Assembly (NCBI GenBank): GCA_950295325.1
Contig: OX485807.1
Coordinates: forward strand, 808,501 to 872,500
DNA: 64,000 bases
Reading direction: 5' to 3'
Source: Polytrichum commune
Taxonomy: Eukaryota > Streptophyta > Polytrichopsida > Polytrichales > Polytrichaceae
The stretch's first letter is position 1. Every line of letters starts with the position of its first letter. This document shows positions 12,501-25,205 of the stretch, piece after piece. The notes under the pieces were generated by a model that did not search any database, was not told the origin of the DNA, and was given only the letters and a program-made list of their open reading frames with translations. The translations under genes and the position numbers were made by a program.

Positions 12501-13692
12501 GGGCCCCCAAGTCTCTCTATTACTGTTTCCATACTTGCCCCAAATATGTGAGTGAGTCGTTTGGATTGATGTTCCTCCACAACACCCCCCAGTTTTTGTA
12601 GTCTTTGTTTCCATATCTGCACAAAACCCAACTTCAAAACCTTGATTAGTACTGCCATCAAGTTCAATTCAACTAGCCAGAGTTTTCCTTGTTTCATGAT
12701 GGGACTAACATCAACTTCCTACCATCTCAAGTTTACAAAACTGCAATATTTGCAATCTGCCATAACCACATTTAGTTCTTCCAACACCACAAACCCCACT
12801 GAGAATCCTTGAGATCTTAAAAGTTCCAGTGAAGTGCCTGACTTGTTGATCTACACACAATGGGTGTATTCTCAGCTTCAAACCACCTGTCCATTACAAA
12901 TAATTGAAGACCGAACTCAAAAGAAGGAACTGCGATTTAGGGTTCAAGATGAGAATTTAGCCATCACAAGAGATGAAAATTTTGCAATCTTCCTTGACCA
13001 CATTCAATCCTTTTAAATCCCACTAGCCCCACTGGACATCCTGCAGATTCCCACCAGTTCCAATGAAGTGCCTGACTATTTGCTCTACCGACTGGACACA
13101 CAATGCCTGCATTCTCACCCTCATAAAATCCTGTCCATGACGAGTAATTTACAACCAAACCCTTATAAGGAAGAGACTGTAATTTAGGGTTTAAGATAAG
13201 GTTTACCATCAGAAAAACTGAAATTTTTGCAATCGGCCATAACCATATTTAATTCTTCCAAACACCACAAACCCCACTGGAAATACTTGAGATTCCACCA
13301 GTTCCCATTGAAGTGCCTGACTTTCTGATCTACCAACTGGAAACAGACAATGCCTGCATTATCGGTCTCATAAAAACTTGCCCATTACAAATTCTCTACA
13401 ACCAAAAACAAAACAAAAAGGAAACTGTGGTTTAGGGTTTAAGATAAAGTTTTAGGGTTTCAAGGGATTTCACTTCAGAAAAAAAAAACCTCAGCAACAG
13501 CATCAGTTCCCAAAACCCATACGAAAAGAACAAAAACAAAAAAGCAGAATGCAAGTAAGTAAGTACCTGCAAACGGCGGGGCTGAATCCCTTTTTCGACA
13601 AAGAGAGCAACAATGCCTTTGAAGAAGAGGTCCTCTTTCTCTTTTTCGCCATGATCAACTTCCACTTTCCTCTTCTTCCTCGCCCCACTCAT
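6584..13692 (-). CDS. POLL: DNA polymerase lambda (family X polymerase with BRCT domain)
   Basis: Fifteen exons on the minus strand: 13692-13567, 12616-12479, 11997-11742, 11437-11286, 11128-11047, 10801-10671, 10455-10393, 10152-9973, 9164-9111, 8791-8703, 8357-8264, 7637-7557, 7256-7189, 6975-6891, 6679-6584. They total 1695 nt, 564 aa, with phases consistent throughout. Domains: basic N-terminus (ARKKRKVE); BRCT about 13-113 (IWKQRLQKLGGVVEE, YDWLEDCLKAGK); Ser/Pro-rich linker; dRP-lyase/8-kDa region with helix-hairpin-helix motifs (LPTIGKS about 285-291; VWGIGPATAQKLYEKGH about 326-342); palm with GGSYRRGK (400-407), catalytic Asp412 and Asp414 (GDMD) and third Asp480 (RVDF); C-terminal FPWLEPHERNL, the conserved end of plant Pol lambda. 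It is a nuclear enzyme that fills gaps in base-excision repair and end joining and the family X polymerase of plants. The upstream in-frame codon at 13764 is GTG, so ATG 13692 is taken as the start. The exon 13 donor is GC rather than GT. Confidence 0.93.
7184..7192 (-). other. Non-canonical GC splice donor in POLL intron 13
   Basis: Reading the minus strand, exon 13 ends in CGAAG and the intron begins GCAAGT. The frame across the junction (NR|RLRILAEANGYK) needs this border, and the rest of the site is a perfect match to the AG|GCAAGT consensus known for GC-AG introns. Confidence 0.8.
11654..11665. repeat. Poly-C/poly-A junction tract in POLL intron 3
   Basis: A run of about 12 C followed by about 9 A. 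Similar long C runs occur elsewhere in the window (24828-24841, 48109-48122, 57113-57123). Confidence 0.85.
12749..13460. repeat. Three direct tandem units of about 235-245 bp inside POLL intron 1
   Basis: TTTGCAATC recurs at about 12749, 12980 and 13226. The block GTTCC.(A)TTGAAGTGCCTGAC recurs at 12823, 13057 and 13301 (spacings 234 and 244). Each unit ends with a TTTAGGGTT(T/C)AAGAT block. The array lies within the intron separating exon 1 from exon 2, and the units are clearly diverged from one another. Confidence 0.82.
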
Positions 13693-14599
13693 GAGGTATC
13701 CTAAAACTCCCGAAGCACCAAACGCTTGGATATTTTCTTCTCCTTGAAAATTTATCAAGTGCACGGGTGTAGTAGTGCAGAGAGAATCACATTCGGCTCT
13801 GAAGCACAGAACTTGAAACAGAAAAACTCACAGACACACCAGTGTGCAAATTGATACTTAACCCAAAATGGCTCCCTCCGACAAACACAAAATATGCTGA
13901 ACTGCCACAGCAAGAAAACATTGTGGGTTTTTGGAAGACAAGATGCCGAGGAATAGTAATGGGGTGGGGAAGATTCTTATGCCAAGTTTGTGAAATTTAA
14001 TATGGATTTCTGCCATGTGGGTGGCATGATGATTGCTGGTACTAAACTTTTGATAGCATTCAAGAAATGAATTCTCCACCGTCACAAAATGATGCTGATG
14101 AATCTGCTGCTGCACCTTCTGTACTGATCTCCTTCTGTGCACACAAATAACTTACTTACACAAAGTTTGTGCAGAAAACTTGGACCTGTGTGATTTTCAA
14201 AGAAAACAATGTGTTGAAAAAAGTGAAGTATGTGAATGAGTTGCTTCAGAGGGCTTTGATAGGATTCAGAAACGAGGCCTCCGTCATCAAGCTGATGACT
14301 GTGCTTCTTCACCATGCAAATATGAAACTTTTGTCAATGAACATTCTTCTATAAGATGAAATATCCAGAAAACATCATGTCTGTACTTTGAACTTTTGTT
14401 TTAGCAGCATCTGATTTCAGAAATTTTGTGTAACTTAACTTAAGATGTCGCAGGAAAAACCTATATTCTGATCAGATGAAATTGATGAGTTTGATGAAAC
14501 TTTTCTGCACAGGGGATTGAAGCTACTTCCACAAGTGGCAGCATGCAGCAAGGAATTCGGATGCCACTTGGCGAACTCCTGCAAAATTTAAAGTGGATG

Positions 14600-14975
14600 C
14601 ATCTTAAATGGTTACTTTCTTCAACTAGCCCACTTTCTCCTAAGATACAAAACACGTGATTAACTACGAGATGGTTAGCAAATCCAAATCGACTCCTCAG
14701 CTGCTTTCCTGATAGTTTTCAGAGCTCAAATGAACATCTTATTCATCATCAAAATGAAGATCTCTTGCTCATTAAATGGTCATATAGGTCTTCCCAGTTA
14801 TGTTGATTATTGAGTTTAGAATGGTTATGATATTTTGAACACGTTTACCAATCTCTTTCAAACACATGTATTTTTTATATCCCTTTGTGGAGGCATAGCT
14901 TACCACATACCACTCAAATACAGGTGTCCTAATAAGAAAAGTAACCAAATAAGGGTTGTCTACATTAGGAAGAGT
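14600..14975. repeat. Dispersed repeat family D, copy 1
   Basis: This copy starts with CTTAAATGGTTACTTTCTTC, continues through CCCACTTTCTCCTAAGATAC, TTCATCATCAAAATGAAGAT and TTAAATGGTCATATAGG, and ends near ACCACATACCACTCAAATAC. The same ordered blocks recur at about 21482-21830, 27470-27770, 28140-28525, 30420-30690 and 56948-57290. No coding capacity; superfamily not assigned. Confidence 0.7.
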
Positions 14976-15424
14976 TATTCCAAAACTTCACATTTCAAGT
15001 TAGAGCTCGAACTATGACCCACAAGGAACACTAATAACTTTGTGAACATTCATAGAGGCCTACTTTTTTTATGTATGAATTGTGTAGTACTTAATTGTGA
15101 TGGTTAGAATGAGCACTTTTGATTATTTGGGGTTCAATTTGACCCCTACATGCTCAAATGGTAATTGCATGTGGTGTTACAAGTGGGTCTTGATAAGCCC
15201 CAATTGTCCAAAAGTTTGTCACAATATTTTATGCAAATATCGCCTCCATGTTATCCAACCTTCATTTGGCCAAAATGCATATTTGGGATAAAAATCTCAA
15301 TTCTTAACGGAGACCAGGAAAAAAACCATATCAACCTAAAAAGCACCTCTCCTTTGCAAGGTGGGTAGACGACTCTAGATTATGTTCAAATGATTCAATA
15401 TGTTTTTGTGAGGCAGTTTTTAAA

Positions 15425-15590
15425 CCATAACTTTATTCTAATCCATAACAATGCATGTTATGTGGGACTAACAATAATCCATGAAATATTCCAAGATATT
15501 TCTCACAATTAATCTGAATATGAAGAATATTTGTGAAATATTATTAGTCCCATAAGACATTGTTATGGATATGAATAGTGTTATAGCATG
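15425..15590. mobile_element. Short foldback element
   Basis: The left arm (CATAACTTTATTCTAATCC, ATAACAATG, GGGACTAA) pairs with the right arm, whose reverse complement reads ATAACACTATTCATATCC, ATAACAATG and GGGACTAA. The whole is about 165 bp with roughly 45-bp imperfect arms. Target-site duplication not resolved. Confidence 0.55.
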
Positions 15591-18068
15591 ATGCAAAACA
15601 TATCTACTATTGTTTTTTGTTGTTTTTTAAAATTAATGGCCAAATGACTTTGAAGCCTTGTCTAAGCATTTTAGCCCTGCATTTTTTTTTAAATATTGGC
15701 ATCAAAGTGGAGTGACATGAGATTTCATTTAAAATTTTATCTTATCTAAAATTTCATTATACAAAACATTCTTAGCGGGGTGTGTACACAACATTTTGTG
15801 GGGCCCTGGTACATGGAAGTAGTGAATCCCAAATCTAGAGAGCTTTATTCTTGATTTTTTAGAAGTTCGGTCTAAATATGCAAAAACTTCATAATGAATC
15901 TAGGTGCAAGCATGGTAAAGTGAACTAGAAAAGTGCCCCATTTTATCCTAAAATCTTAATTTTTATGGTCAAACACCTAAAGTAGTAGCAAAATATTGTT
16001 TGAATTGAATATGTTCTCCATGGTTATATCTATTATTTTTTTAATTACTTAACATACCAAGATGAGATCTTCAAAACTTAACATGAAAAGTAATGCTCGA
16101 AAACAAATAGCTAGAATTGGTTTTGGACGTTAAAGTCATGATTTTAACTATTTTGGACTAGATATTCATTTTCCATATTCATGTGCCTTGAATTCATTAT
16201 GAATTTGAGGTCATCATCGAATATCATCATATAAAATCATTAGTTCAATATGATTTTATCATATTTTAAACAAAATTTTGACACTTACATGTTCAATATC
16301 ACCACTTGCAAACCACTTGCATCATCTTCTAAAATATGTAGACATTTCTCTTAGATTGTTTTTGTCAACATTAATTGTTTGGCTTTGTAGATCAATAAGT
16401 TTTAAAAATGTTTACAATATTTTTTTTTACAAAATTCAAAGTTAGTATATAGTTTGAATCACTTTCATGTAAACACCCCCTTTGTTTTTGTTAGCGTGCA
16501 ATCAAATGAAGGGGTATTGTAACTGCATTGATCCTTAAATTTAGAATGAGCTTCGAAGTAAATTAGCATCACCATAACGGGGTGTTTAAATTTTATACAT
16601 AATGAAGGGTAGGTGATAATACTAAATTTTTAGTGATTTGTTTTCTATAATAGGCTTGCCAGAAAAACAAAAATGTTGTTTTGTTACCATAGTAGGGGTC
16701 ATCTTGCATGATCACCCTCACATTTAGCTACACAATGTTGAACTTCAAACCTTGAGCATTACAAAATGATAAAGGTATAATATGGTATGATTTTGTACTC
16801 CTTGTGAATGTCACGTACTATGTTTGTAAATACAACCTTGAAATCTTCTATAAATGATGTGACTTGAACCCTAAACTCACAAATGCATTGGTTTTTTTTT
16901 ATGGTCTCATGTTGAATGTGGGAGTTCTTTGTTCGCTTGCGAGTTTGTGTATGCGCATATTGATTGCATACTTTCCTAGTCATGTGTTAATGTATGAATT
17001 CTACATAACATGCTCACATGTTGTATTTATAATGAACATAGCCTGCAAATAATTGGTGCAAGGATAAATATATGATGAAAGGTAGGGCACACGGAATGAA
17101 CATGTTCTAGAAGTTTAGGTAAACATAGGCCTACAAAAATCCACAAAATTCACATACAAAGCCTCCATGTACTTGGGTCTTGAACGCATGTGACCCTCAA
17201 AGACCCTATACAGTGCCCCCCCTCCCAACCAGGTGTAAACATGTGCAAGGATCAAGAGTTGTGCACTTTAATGTTCTTGTACCCATCTCAAAATCTTAAG
17301 AACATGAGACAGATATGTCGATGATTCTACTAGAATCAAGGACGATCTGCAAATCTCACAGATACAATGTTGTTCATCTGCAGTTTAGGCACTCATTGGT
17401 ACCTAGAAATGGGGAAAAGAACAAATCTTAATGGTGAGACATGTTATATAATTTGTCAAAGTCCAACTTTCTATATGAAATTTGTCCATTTTTTCCTACC
17501 AAAAAAAAACATGCTCCTATGTTGTCCAAAAGTGTCCTTCAACCACATATGTATTGTGCCCTCTCAAATATTGACACTTGGGTTAATATTTAAATTCAAC
17601 AAATACCTCAAAATCCAATCCCTTAAAAGTTGTAAATTTACTACTCAAAATTCAATCACTTAGTAGTTGTACATTTATTGTCTCGGAGGTTTTTCAGTCG
17701 CCCTTGTTGGTTGGGCACGTGGATGAGCGCTCGACCGAGTTATGAATTTGTCAAGCTATGGTGCAAACAATGTGGGCTTTAAGGAAACCTCTTGAGGTTC
17801 AATTAAGGTGGGTAGATATGTGGAAAATGGTGATAATAAGCTGACTCAGCCAGAAAGAGTGGCTTGAAATTTGTGCAATATTTTCTAGAGATGGAGTTTG
17901 AGGAAATGATGAGGAATGCAAGTTGTTTCATAATTTTATTTCATGTAAATAGTTAGTTATATTTTTCTGAAGAGGCAAGTAAGTCAAATTTCTATTTGTA
18001 TAGTAGAGTCTCTCTATTTTGAGTATTAGAATATCTTACTTTGCATACGAATGCACACAACATGGTTA

Positions 18069-18284
18069 CATTATTTATGGTATTTAGTGTCACTTACTAT
18101 TCAGAATTACACATTGTTATAAAATTTTATTGTTAATGTAAGTTTTTACCAAGTAAAGATGTTGACGTTCTATAGTGTCCAAACAACCAATTTGAACTTT
18201 GTTGGTATAAATGAGATCTATAGTAAAAATTTATAGCACAACATAACTCCAACTAGTAAATGATACTAAATACCATGAGCATTG
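18069..18284. mobile_element. MITE family A copy 2 (TA target site)
   Basis: A 216-bp element with terminal repeats TTATGGTATTTAGTGTCAC and its inverted partner, flanked by TA on both sides (18067-18068 and 18285-18286). The central part (AAGTAAAGATGTTGA, CAACCAATTTGA, TTTGTTGG) is shared with the 3256 and 48139 copies. Confidence 0.78.
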
Positions 18285-20049
18285 TAACTCAATGGCACTC
18301 AAAAGTGATTGTAATTAGTGTGAAACAAGAGCTATTTGACCATTCACTGCATCTTTTTCAGGCCATCACTTTTATAATTAATCATTGTGGGTCCACACAA
18401 GAATCATTCTACCCTTAGTCTAGTGCATCAATAGTGGTCATTCATCATTTACGGTTTTCCAACCTTAGTGCTTTAGTTAGTGGTTGCAACCTAAGACCAT
18501 GTGCAACTGACGAGACACCAAAATGTTGAGTATAGAAAAATAAAACTAATACTTAAAGAAACTTGGCTCTAACGGCCACGAGTACAATAGAGCACCATGG
18601 CTAAACTAATGTTGCTACTTAGCATGTATAGACAATTGCCTCTGCAATTGCTAATGCCACCTCAAATACTCAAAATTCTTACGACTATAGTCGAACCACC
18701 TATTCCCAATCAAGACCCCATTGGGAATCTAAAGGATATTGGAGTTTTGATCAGGTTGGGATTGATTTTGGCAATTTATTTTCGGGGGTGGTGAAGATAA
18801 GGTTCCATGTTTCATGGCCTGGGCTTTTGTGCATAGCCGGACATGATAGCCAACTATCACATTAATTGGAGTGTGAATCAATGCAAATGTCAAACTAATT
18901 AGAAGCAAAAATATCTAGAAAGTAGGGGTATGTAGTCATAATCTAAATCCCATGAAGGGATTGATTTTCATTTCTATGAAAGTTTTAACATATGCTTACA
19001 ATCTAAAAGCAATTGCGAAAGAGTGTTTAGAACTTAAAACTATTTTAGGCTCGATTCCCAACCTCCAAATAATTGTGGGTGCTATAGAGAGGAAGAAGGA
19101 TTGCATGCAATTTCCAGGGTTGAAGCAGAAAGCTCACAATCCGGTGACAATGGAAGAATTTTATGATGATGATCAACAACAATGCACACCCTTCCTGCCA
19201 ATTTGTACACCAACAATTCTTGGTTTCTAAATCTCCAACTTTATGACATCACCATGGAATCGATAATCTTATGACATATGTCAGTGGTTTCTGGTTTTGA
19301 GTGCTAAAGCGAGGAGGAATTCACCTCGAGGTGAGCGGTTATGGCAATCTCTAGCCATTGGTAATATGTTTGGACCAAATTTTGGTTTGAAAAATTCACA
19401 ATACTTTCAAGCCAAGGGATAAAATTACCAAAAAAATTGCACTGCCCATACTTCTCAAGATTTGGCACAAAATCTCCTAAGTGATCGATTATGGGTGGCT
19501 CTACCTTAGTTTGGCTTTCGTTTGGCTACTTGCGACCTTATCCTCAAAGTAACGACGAGAAATCTAAGTGGTGGCTAATAATTTTGGCACATGAGTGATG
19601 GAGAGGGCATGCCACAACAGTAGTTACAACACATGATGCAAGCTGCTTGGGTGGAGGTTCGCAACAACTATAGCCTGGGCAACAATTGCCACAAAGGTGG
19701 ACCTGCTTCAAAATGAACACGGTTGGTACATCTAGGTCACGGGGAAGATGTGGGACCCGCTCCTGGTGCGGGCCCCACCACGGTGGCACCTCCTTCATCA
19801 CGGTGCCACTTTGATCCTGTGCCAAGTCCTTAAGTTTGAGCAATTGAGGTCAATTTCCTTTGACGTCACCCCTTTCAACTGGATGGCCTTTAAGAATCCT
19901 CAAGAAATCCCAAAGACGTTGCTTCAATACGGGATGTTTTGAAGATTATTTAAGTAGGACCTAAGGACACCAAAACATGCCAATAAAAAATCAAAATCAA
20001 AAAAATCAAAATTCAAACTTGGTAGATATGGATGTGAAGCACTGCTCGG

Positions 20050-20200
20050 GAAGAACCGGTGATTAGTTCCAGATGAACCGCTTGAGTTTGAGAAATAACC
20101 AGTTGAGTTTAAGACTTGAGGACAATTACCGATCATTGTAGAGGAATCTATAGAAGAATATACCTCAAATGAACAAAGGAAAACCGGAAGGTTTCTAACA
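20050..20200 (+). repeat. Dispersed repeat H, copy 1
   Basis: The block CAGATGAACCGCTTGAGTTT, followed by TTGAGGACAATTACCGATC, TTGTAGAGGAATCTATAGAA and AAAACCGGAAG, is present in reverse orientation at about 54725-54848. Nature unknown. Confidence 0.6.
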
Positions 20201-21066
20201 TGCAACCGGCTGGATTTAGAATCACTAGGATCTTGACCAACTATGCCCACAAACTTCCCGGGCCCTGATCCTTGTGCATAAAAGTTTTGTAGTGTAGGTT
20301 CCACCCAGTAGGTGATTTTTATTTTTATTTTTTATTTTTTGCGCTTCAAAATAGTGCTTGCCATGCATCTTTTGGAGAAGATGAAAGCTACAACTTCTTG
20401 AGTTGGGAAGCTAACCTTGTAGATCTTCATTACGAGTGCAGCATTTGTTGACCATTCAAGGATCAAATCGATCTCCAAAAATTGGACCCCAAAAGTTAGA
20501 TACCTTGTAGGGCCAAAAATGAACCTTCCGATTGGCATACCTTGTGACCTCTAAGGTGAACGAGAAACACTTGAACTGGGTTTGAATCCCAAGAAAACCA
20601 CTAATTTTGTTGGGGCACAACATTCAAGGAGGATGTACGTTCCATAGAACCAATGATCATGAGGCTTGCAAATGGAATTTGTTTTATTAGAGTGTGTGTG
20701 AGAGAGAGACAATGCCAACTTCTAGAATTGGAGTGAATGAGGGGCGCTTCACTCTGGTCATAGCCGCAATTTCATATGTGAACCCGAGACATGTTTCATT
20801 TGATATTGTCATACATATAATAGATTGAAGTTTTGTACGAGTTTAATATCTCAAGGACAAGAATATTGCCTGACAGATCTTACATTTGATACTAAAATGT
20901 GATCCAAGAATAAAATTAGATTCTCGAATTAAGAGGGAATGCATTTTCATAAAAGAAAGAGAGATTTTTATTATTTGGTTTTTGAGTAAAGTGAGAATTT
21001 TGCATTATTAGGTAAACTACAACTAAGATGTTGCCCTTAGGTTTGTCTAATGTAGATGGTTCTTCA

Positions 21067-21481
21067 CTACACTAAAAAGGACATTTAGTGTTTGATACAC
21101 TAAAATACAAATGCATACACTAAATGTCACTAACCCTATGAAAGTAAGTAACATTAAATGTAAACTCAAACACCAAATACCAAATATTAAATGGTAATAT
21201 GTGGAAGTTACATGTTTGAATTTAGTGTTAGTAAGGATATGAAAAAAAATGCCGTCGACTTCGGCATATGAGAGATCAACGAGCAAGAAGGTGGGGCGCC
21301 ATCCCTAATATCACAAGTCCAGTGAAATGCATGCTTCACATGAAGGGAGGTGGCACTAGTGAAGGTAGCAACACATTTATGTCCAACACTAATTGTCAAG
21401 GAATTGAAAGTTAGTGTTGAGCAGGGCATGGTGGTAACAACATTAAATATAATCAAACACTTAATATCATATTTAGTGTAG
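21067..21481. mobile_element. MITE family M copy 1 (CTACACTAAA terminal repeats)
   Basis: A 415-bp element beginning CTACACTAAAAAGGACATTT and ending with the inverse of CTACACTAAATATGATATTA. The terminal inverted repeats stay alike for about 30 bp. Flanking trinucleotides are TCA and TTA, so the target duplication is only 2/3 preserved. It is inserted within a family D repeat, whose remainder begins at 21482. Confidence 0.72.
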
Positions 21482-21830
21482 TTATTTTTTCCAAGTAGCC
21501 CACTTCTCCTAGGATATGGAACACATGATTAGTATGAGAAGGTTACCATATTCAAATTGAGGCCATAACCACTTTCTTTATAGAACTCTAGAGCCTATAT
21601 GAATATTTAATTTCATTATCAAAGTGAAGATTCTTGTGCTCATTAAATGGTCACATAGACCCCCCCCCCTTGCCAAATTATGTTGACCTAGAATTTTTAT
21701 CATAATTTGAGTACACGGTCCAATTTCTTTTTGGTAGTTATTCTCAGAGCCACACCAAACCACATACCACTCAAATATAGGTACGTAATAAGAGAAGTAA
21801 CCAAATGAGGTTTGTCTACTTATTCATATA
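21482..21830. repeat. Dispersed repeat family D, copy 2 (interrupted by MITE M)
   Basis: Blocks TTTTTTCCAAGTAGCCCACT, TTCTCCTAGGATATGGAACA, GTGAAGATTCTTGTGCTCAT and a run of C at 21660-21669 match the other D copies in order. The left end lies before the MITE at 21067. Confidence 0.7.
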
Positions 21831-24239
21831 CTATGCTAAGGTATCTTCCAAACTCAAGAAACATGATATATGGTTCAACAAGGCCCTATTCGAGAAAGAA
21901 CGGTCAAAGAGTTTGTGATCATCATGGTTCCAAACATAGAGTAACTTAAATAGTGCCACTTGTGGATGGAAGGCAATCCTCAATGAATGAAAAATTAGAT
22001 TACTCACAAAATAATTAACGTTGTTGGCACTTCTAAGGTGCACCCAAGTTTATACATGACCAACATGTCGACATCTTCTTGGATTCATAGGAAGCACACA
22101 CCATCAACACTTGATAAAATTGTCATGGTCCCAAGTTGATAAATTCGAGGCTTGTCATGCAAAACCTCAAACAAGACCACCAAAGCATCATACACGTTGT
22201 TCCCTTGAAATTCACTATGGTGTTTTGAGTTCCTACCCTAGAACTTGCCCAAACTTGTTTGCAAAAATGGTTAATTATTTAGTGTGGGGGTTAATCGTGG
22301 CTATATCTAGATCAAATGTTGATTGAAGACTTTACATTGGTCTACTACCCAGATTATCTCAATTGGTGCGTGTGGTATTAATTCTTGAAATACACATTAA
22401 TTTGTTGTAGATAGGTTTTTTGGTTTGGGTTCAAATGAACAAAAAACATAGGGAAGGTCAAATAAGTGTCAGATTGGGGTTCTAGGTGTCATTATTAGGT
22501 TATTTGATAGATCACAATGAATTTTAAGTAAGAATTGGGTACCAAAACTTATATTAGACTCAGTTTCGGGTGATTGTATGGGGTATTGTGAAATTGAATG
22601 AATTACATTGGTGATTGTATGGGGTACGTGCTAGTAACATCGTATAATCAGGGCCAAGGGCACCCCAAAATGAACCAAAATATTTAATTAATTAATTGAC
22701 AATTGAATGGATCATGAAATATTGTAGTGAAAATAATGCAAGTCACCGGGTTAATTAATCTTATCTTTAATTTAAGTGATTGTCCTTACCTGGACTGACT
22801 AAAGGACATCAACCTGTAAGTTTCCATAACTATTGTTCACGGCAAGTTAGGTAGATGCCGAAACAATTGTCAATTCCTTGATTTTTGAACGATTTTCATT
22901 ACTATTCACAAGGCGTCCATGATTTATTTAGATGGTATTTGATTCTAGCAATAACTTGAACCATAGTCTTGGACAATAGTCTAGAATAGTCTCCTTAGTA
23001 ATCCAATTCATTCATTGGTCCATGTTTGATTCGTAAACCAATTTTATTTCTATCATGTTTTAGTTTGTTGAGCAAGTTTGGATTCAAATTTTAATTCATT
23101 AAATATTTCATTCATTCATAATCTCAAAGTGGCAATGGTAACTTTAATCTATCATAAGTCCTCCTGATTAGTTGGCCATCAACTTGCTTTCCACAAGCCT
23201 TCGTTCGTCTACTACTGTATTGCAACTAGCCCCAAAACTTGTTTGCTGCCAATGGTCAAGTGATGCCTTCAAGTCTTTACCTTTTCTTTTCCAACAAACA
23301 ATGGCCATTTGATAGATCAAGGCTTGTGTTATTCGGGCAAATATCTCAAACTATGGTCTTCCTCCAACTCCCAACCTCCCCATGCTATGACCTTTCTCAA
23401 GTCCATATTTGACTATAAGTAATTATAATCCTACTCAAAATGGATTAAGGTTTCTACACTTGGTTGAAATTAATTGGATGAAATGATGTTTTCCAATATA
23501 ATTGGGATTCTTGATGCTAATTACCACTTATGTGTGATCTTAAGACTATGTTGCCTATTCCTACAATCACCGTGTGGGTTGACAATGATCCATGCACTTA
23601 CATATCATGGTATTTTCGTTCCCTTCAGTTTTAGTTCTTTTATCGACTTCGTAAGGTTGAGCTTCACACCCTAGCCTATGGCCTTAATGAGTTTTGAGTG
23701 AACAACTACACTCTAGATGATAGTCTTTTGCTCCAAATAATATCAAACACAAAATTTCTCAACATCATTTTCTCTCCTTAGGATATAGCCCCATAAAATT
23801 TGACTCTAAATTAGTCTCATTGCTCTCACACATAGGGTCAGTAAATGGACATTAAGATTACTCACACTGTTTGTCACAACATCCTAGCATCGGACTATGG
23901 TTTCTTACTCAATTAATGAATTCCAAGTCTTGTATCCCAACCTCTTTGCCCTATAGACTATTGTGCAATCATGTAGACTTGGGAAGACTCAATCACCCTT
24001 CTCTCTAGGGTCAAACTACATATATATTCAATCTCAAAAGGCTATTTATCACATATCACTTCTTACCCGTGGATAATTTCTTCTACATAATGAGGGCTAC
24101 TCACCCCACAAACTTAACTCAAACTAGTTCAAAAGTGCAAGTTTTTAGCAAGACTTCATAAACATACTAAATTTTCTTTGGAAAGAGTTAAATTCTAGAA
24201 GCATGTTAATTTTTGTTTTTTAACAATATGTTATTATGG

Positions 24240-24640
24240 TAACAAGGTATGCAAGTGTTGTTCGTTCATTTTTCTTAATTAGACACATGTATGCAAATGA
24301 TGTGTGGTTTGGTGGGGATCCAAGAGCATACAACATAATAAAACACATCTTTAAAAGAGATTGGACTACAACTTCAAATCATATTAATTACTCTAGTATA
24401 CTCAACAGTCAACAAAATTAGAGGGGCCGTGTGTTCATCTAATATAGAAGTAACTCATATGCACTTCCTATAATTTTTATAATCAAATCATGGCAAATCC
24501 TATTTATGTCAATGATTCATCATAGATCTACTTATGCAACACAAATTTTCATAACATTACTGAACATACAATTCTCGTTTTGTGGGCACTCAAAATAAAA
24601 TAGTGAGATGCTTGAAAAGCTACGCAGGAAGATTCAGATT
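24240..24640 (-). repeat. Remnant related to family D (partial)
   Basis: The block TGTGGTTTGGTGGGGATC, then AGAGCATACAACATAATAAA and AGAGATTGGACTACAACTTC, recurs at about 60460-60560. Its reverse complement resembles the CCACATACCACTCAAAT end of family D. Confidence 0.45.
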
Positions 24641-24827
24641 CAGACTGTACTCCCAACACCTCATTATTATATTATGAAGGCCCACATTGATAAGTAATGT
24701 TATGCCAAGATATTAATACGATCAACAAAAAATGAAGAACAAAAACATTTGATAGAATAACGCATGCATACCTTATTCCAACAATGTTTCACTCTTCCTT
24801 CCTCTCTTTTTCCTTCTCCCCCCCCCC

Positions 24828-24841
24828 CCCCAAAAAAGCCC
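24828..24841. repeat. C14 homopolymer upstream of GRAM gene
   Basis: Fourteen consecutive C followed by A, about 370 bp upstream of the start codon, in a pyrimidine-rich stretch (CTTCCTTCCTCTCTTTTTCC). Confidence 0.9.
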
Positions 24842-25205
24842 ATACAACCAAAAAGTATGTTCAAGGAAGGAGTGAGTGTGGGGGGGCCCAAAACCTCCAC
24901 ATGCTCTCTCACCGTCACCCGAAACAAAACACCGACCCTTGACACGCCTCACCTGCACGAAAACCCAAGCTTTACTCCCCAAAAACCCCAACCCCAACCC
25001 CTAAATCCCAACCTCCAAGATCTCTCTCTTGCTCTCTCGTCCTCCTCCTCCGATGAATCACTTCTCCTCCACTCCTCCGCTCTCCATCATCAACCTTTCG
25101 CATCTTCAGTGCCGTCCAATCTCCAGTTGACATCCTTCTTCAACCCAATTCCAAGGGTGTTGTAGCAGAATTTGAAGCTTTTGTTTTTGCGTGAATTTTG
25201 GGACC

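Larger units (their letters stand above)
13693..24700. other. Repeat-rich spacer between POLL and GRAM genes
   Basis: About 11 kb with no supportable gene. The POLL promoter and 5' UTR should lie just above 13692. The remainder holds the MITEs listed separately plus AT-rich DNA in which I see only short chance open frames. A weakly coding-looking stretch at 18597-19230 has two 65-92 codon frames without recognisable motifs. A slightly GC-richer block at 19530-19900 has none either. Confidence 0.5.

Noticed and set aside
24764..25165. 133-codon plus-strand frame upstream of the GRAM gene
   Set aside because: Simple Pro/Ser/Leu composition from a C/T-rich leader; probably 5' UTR or promoter DNA.
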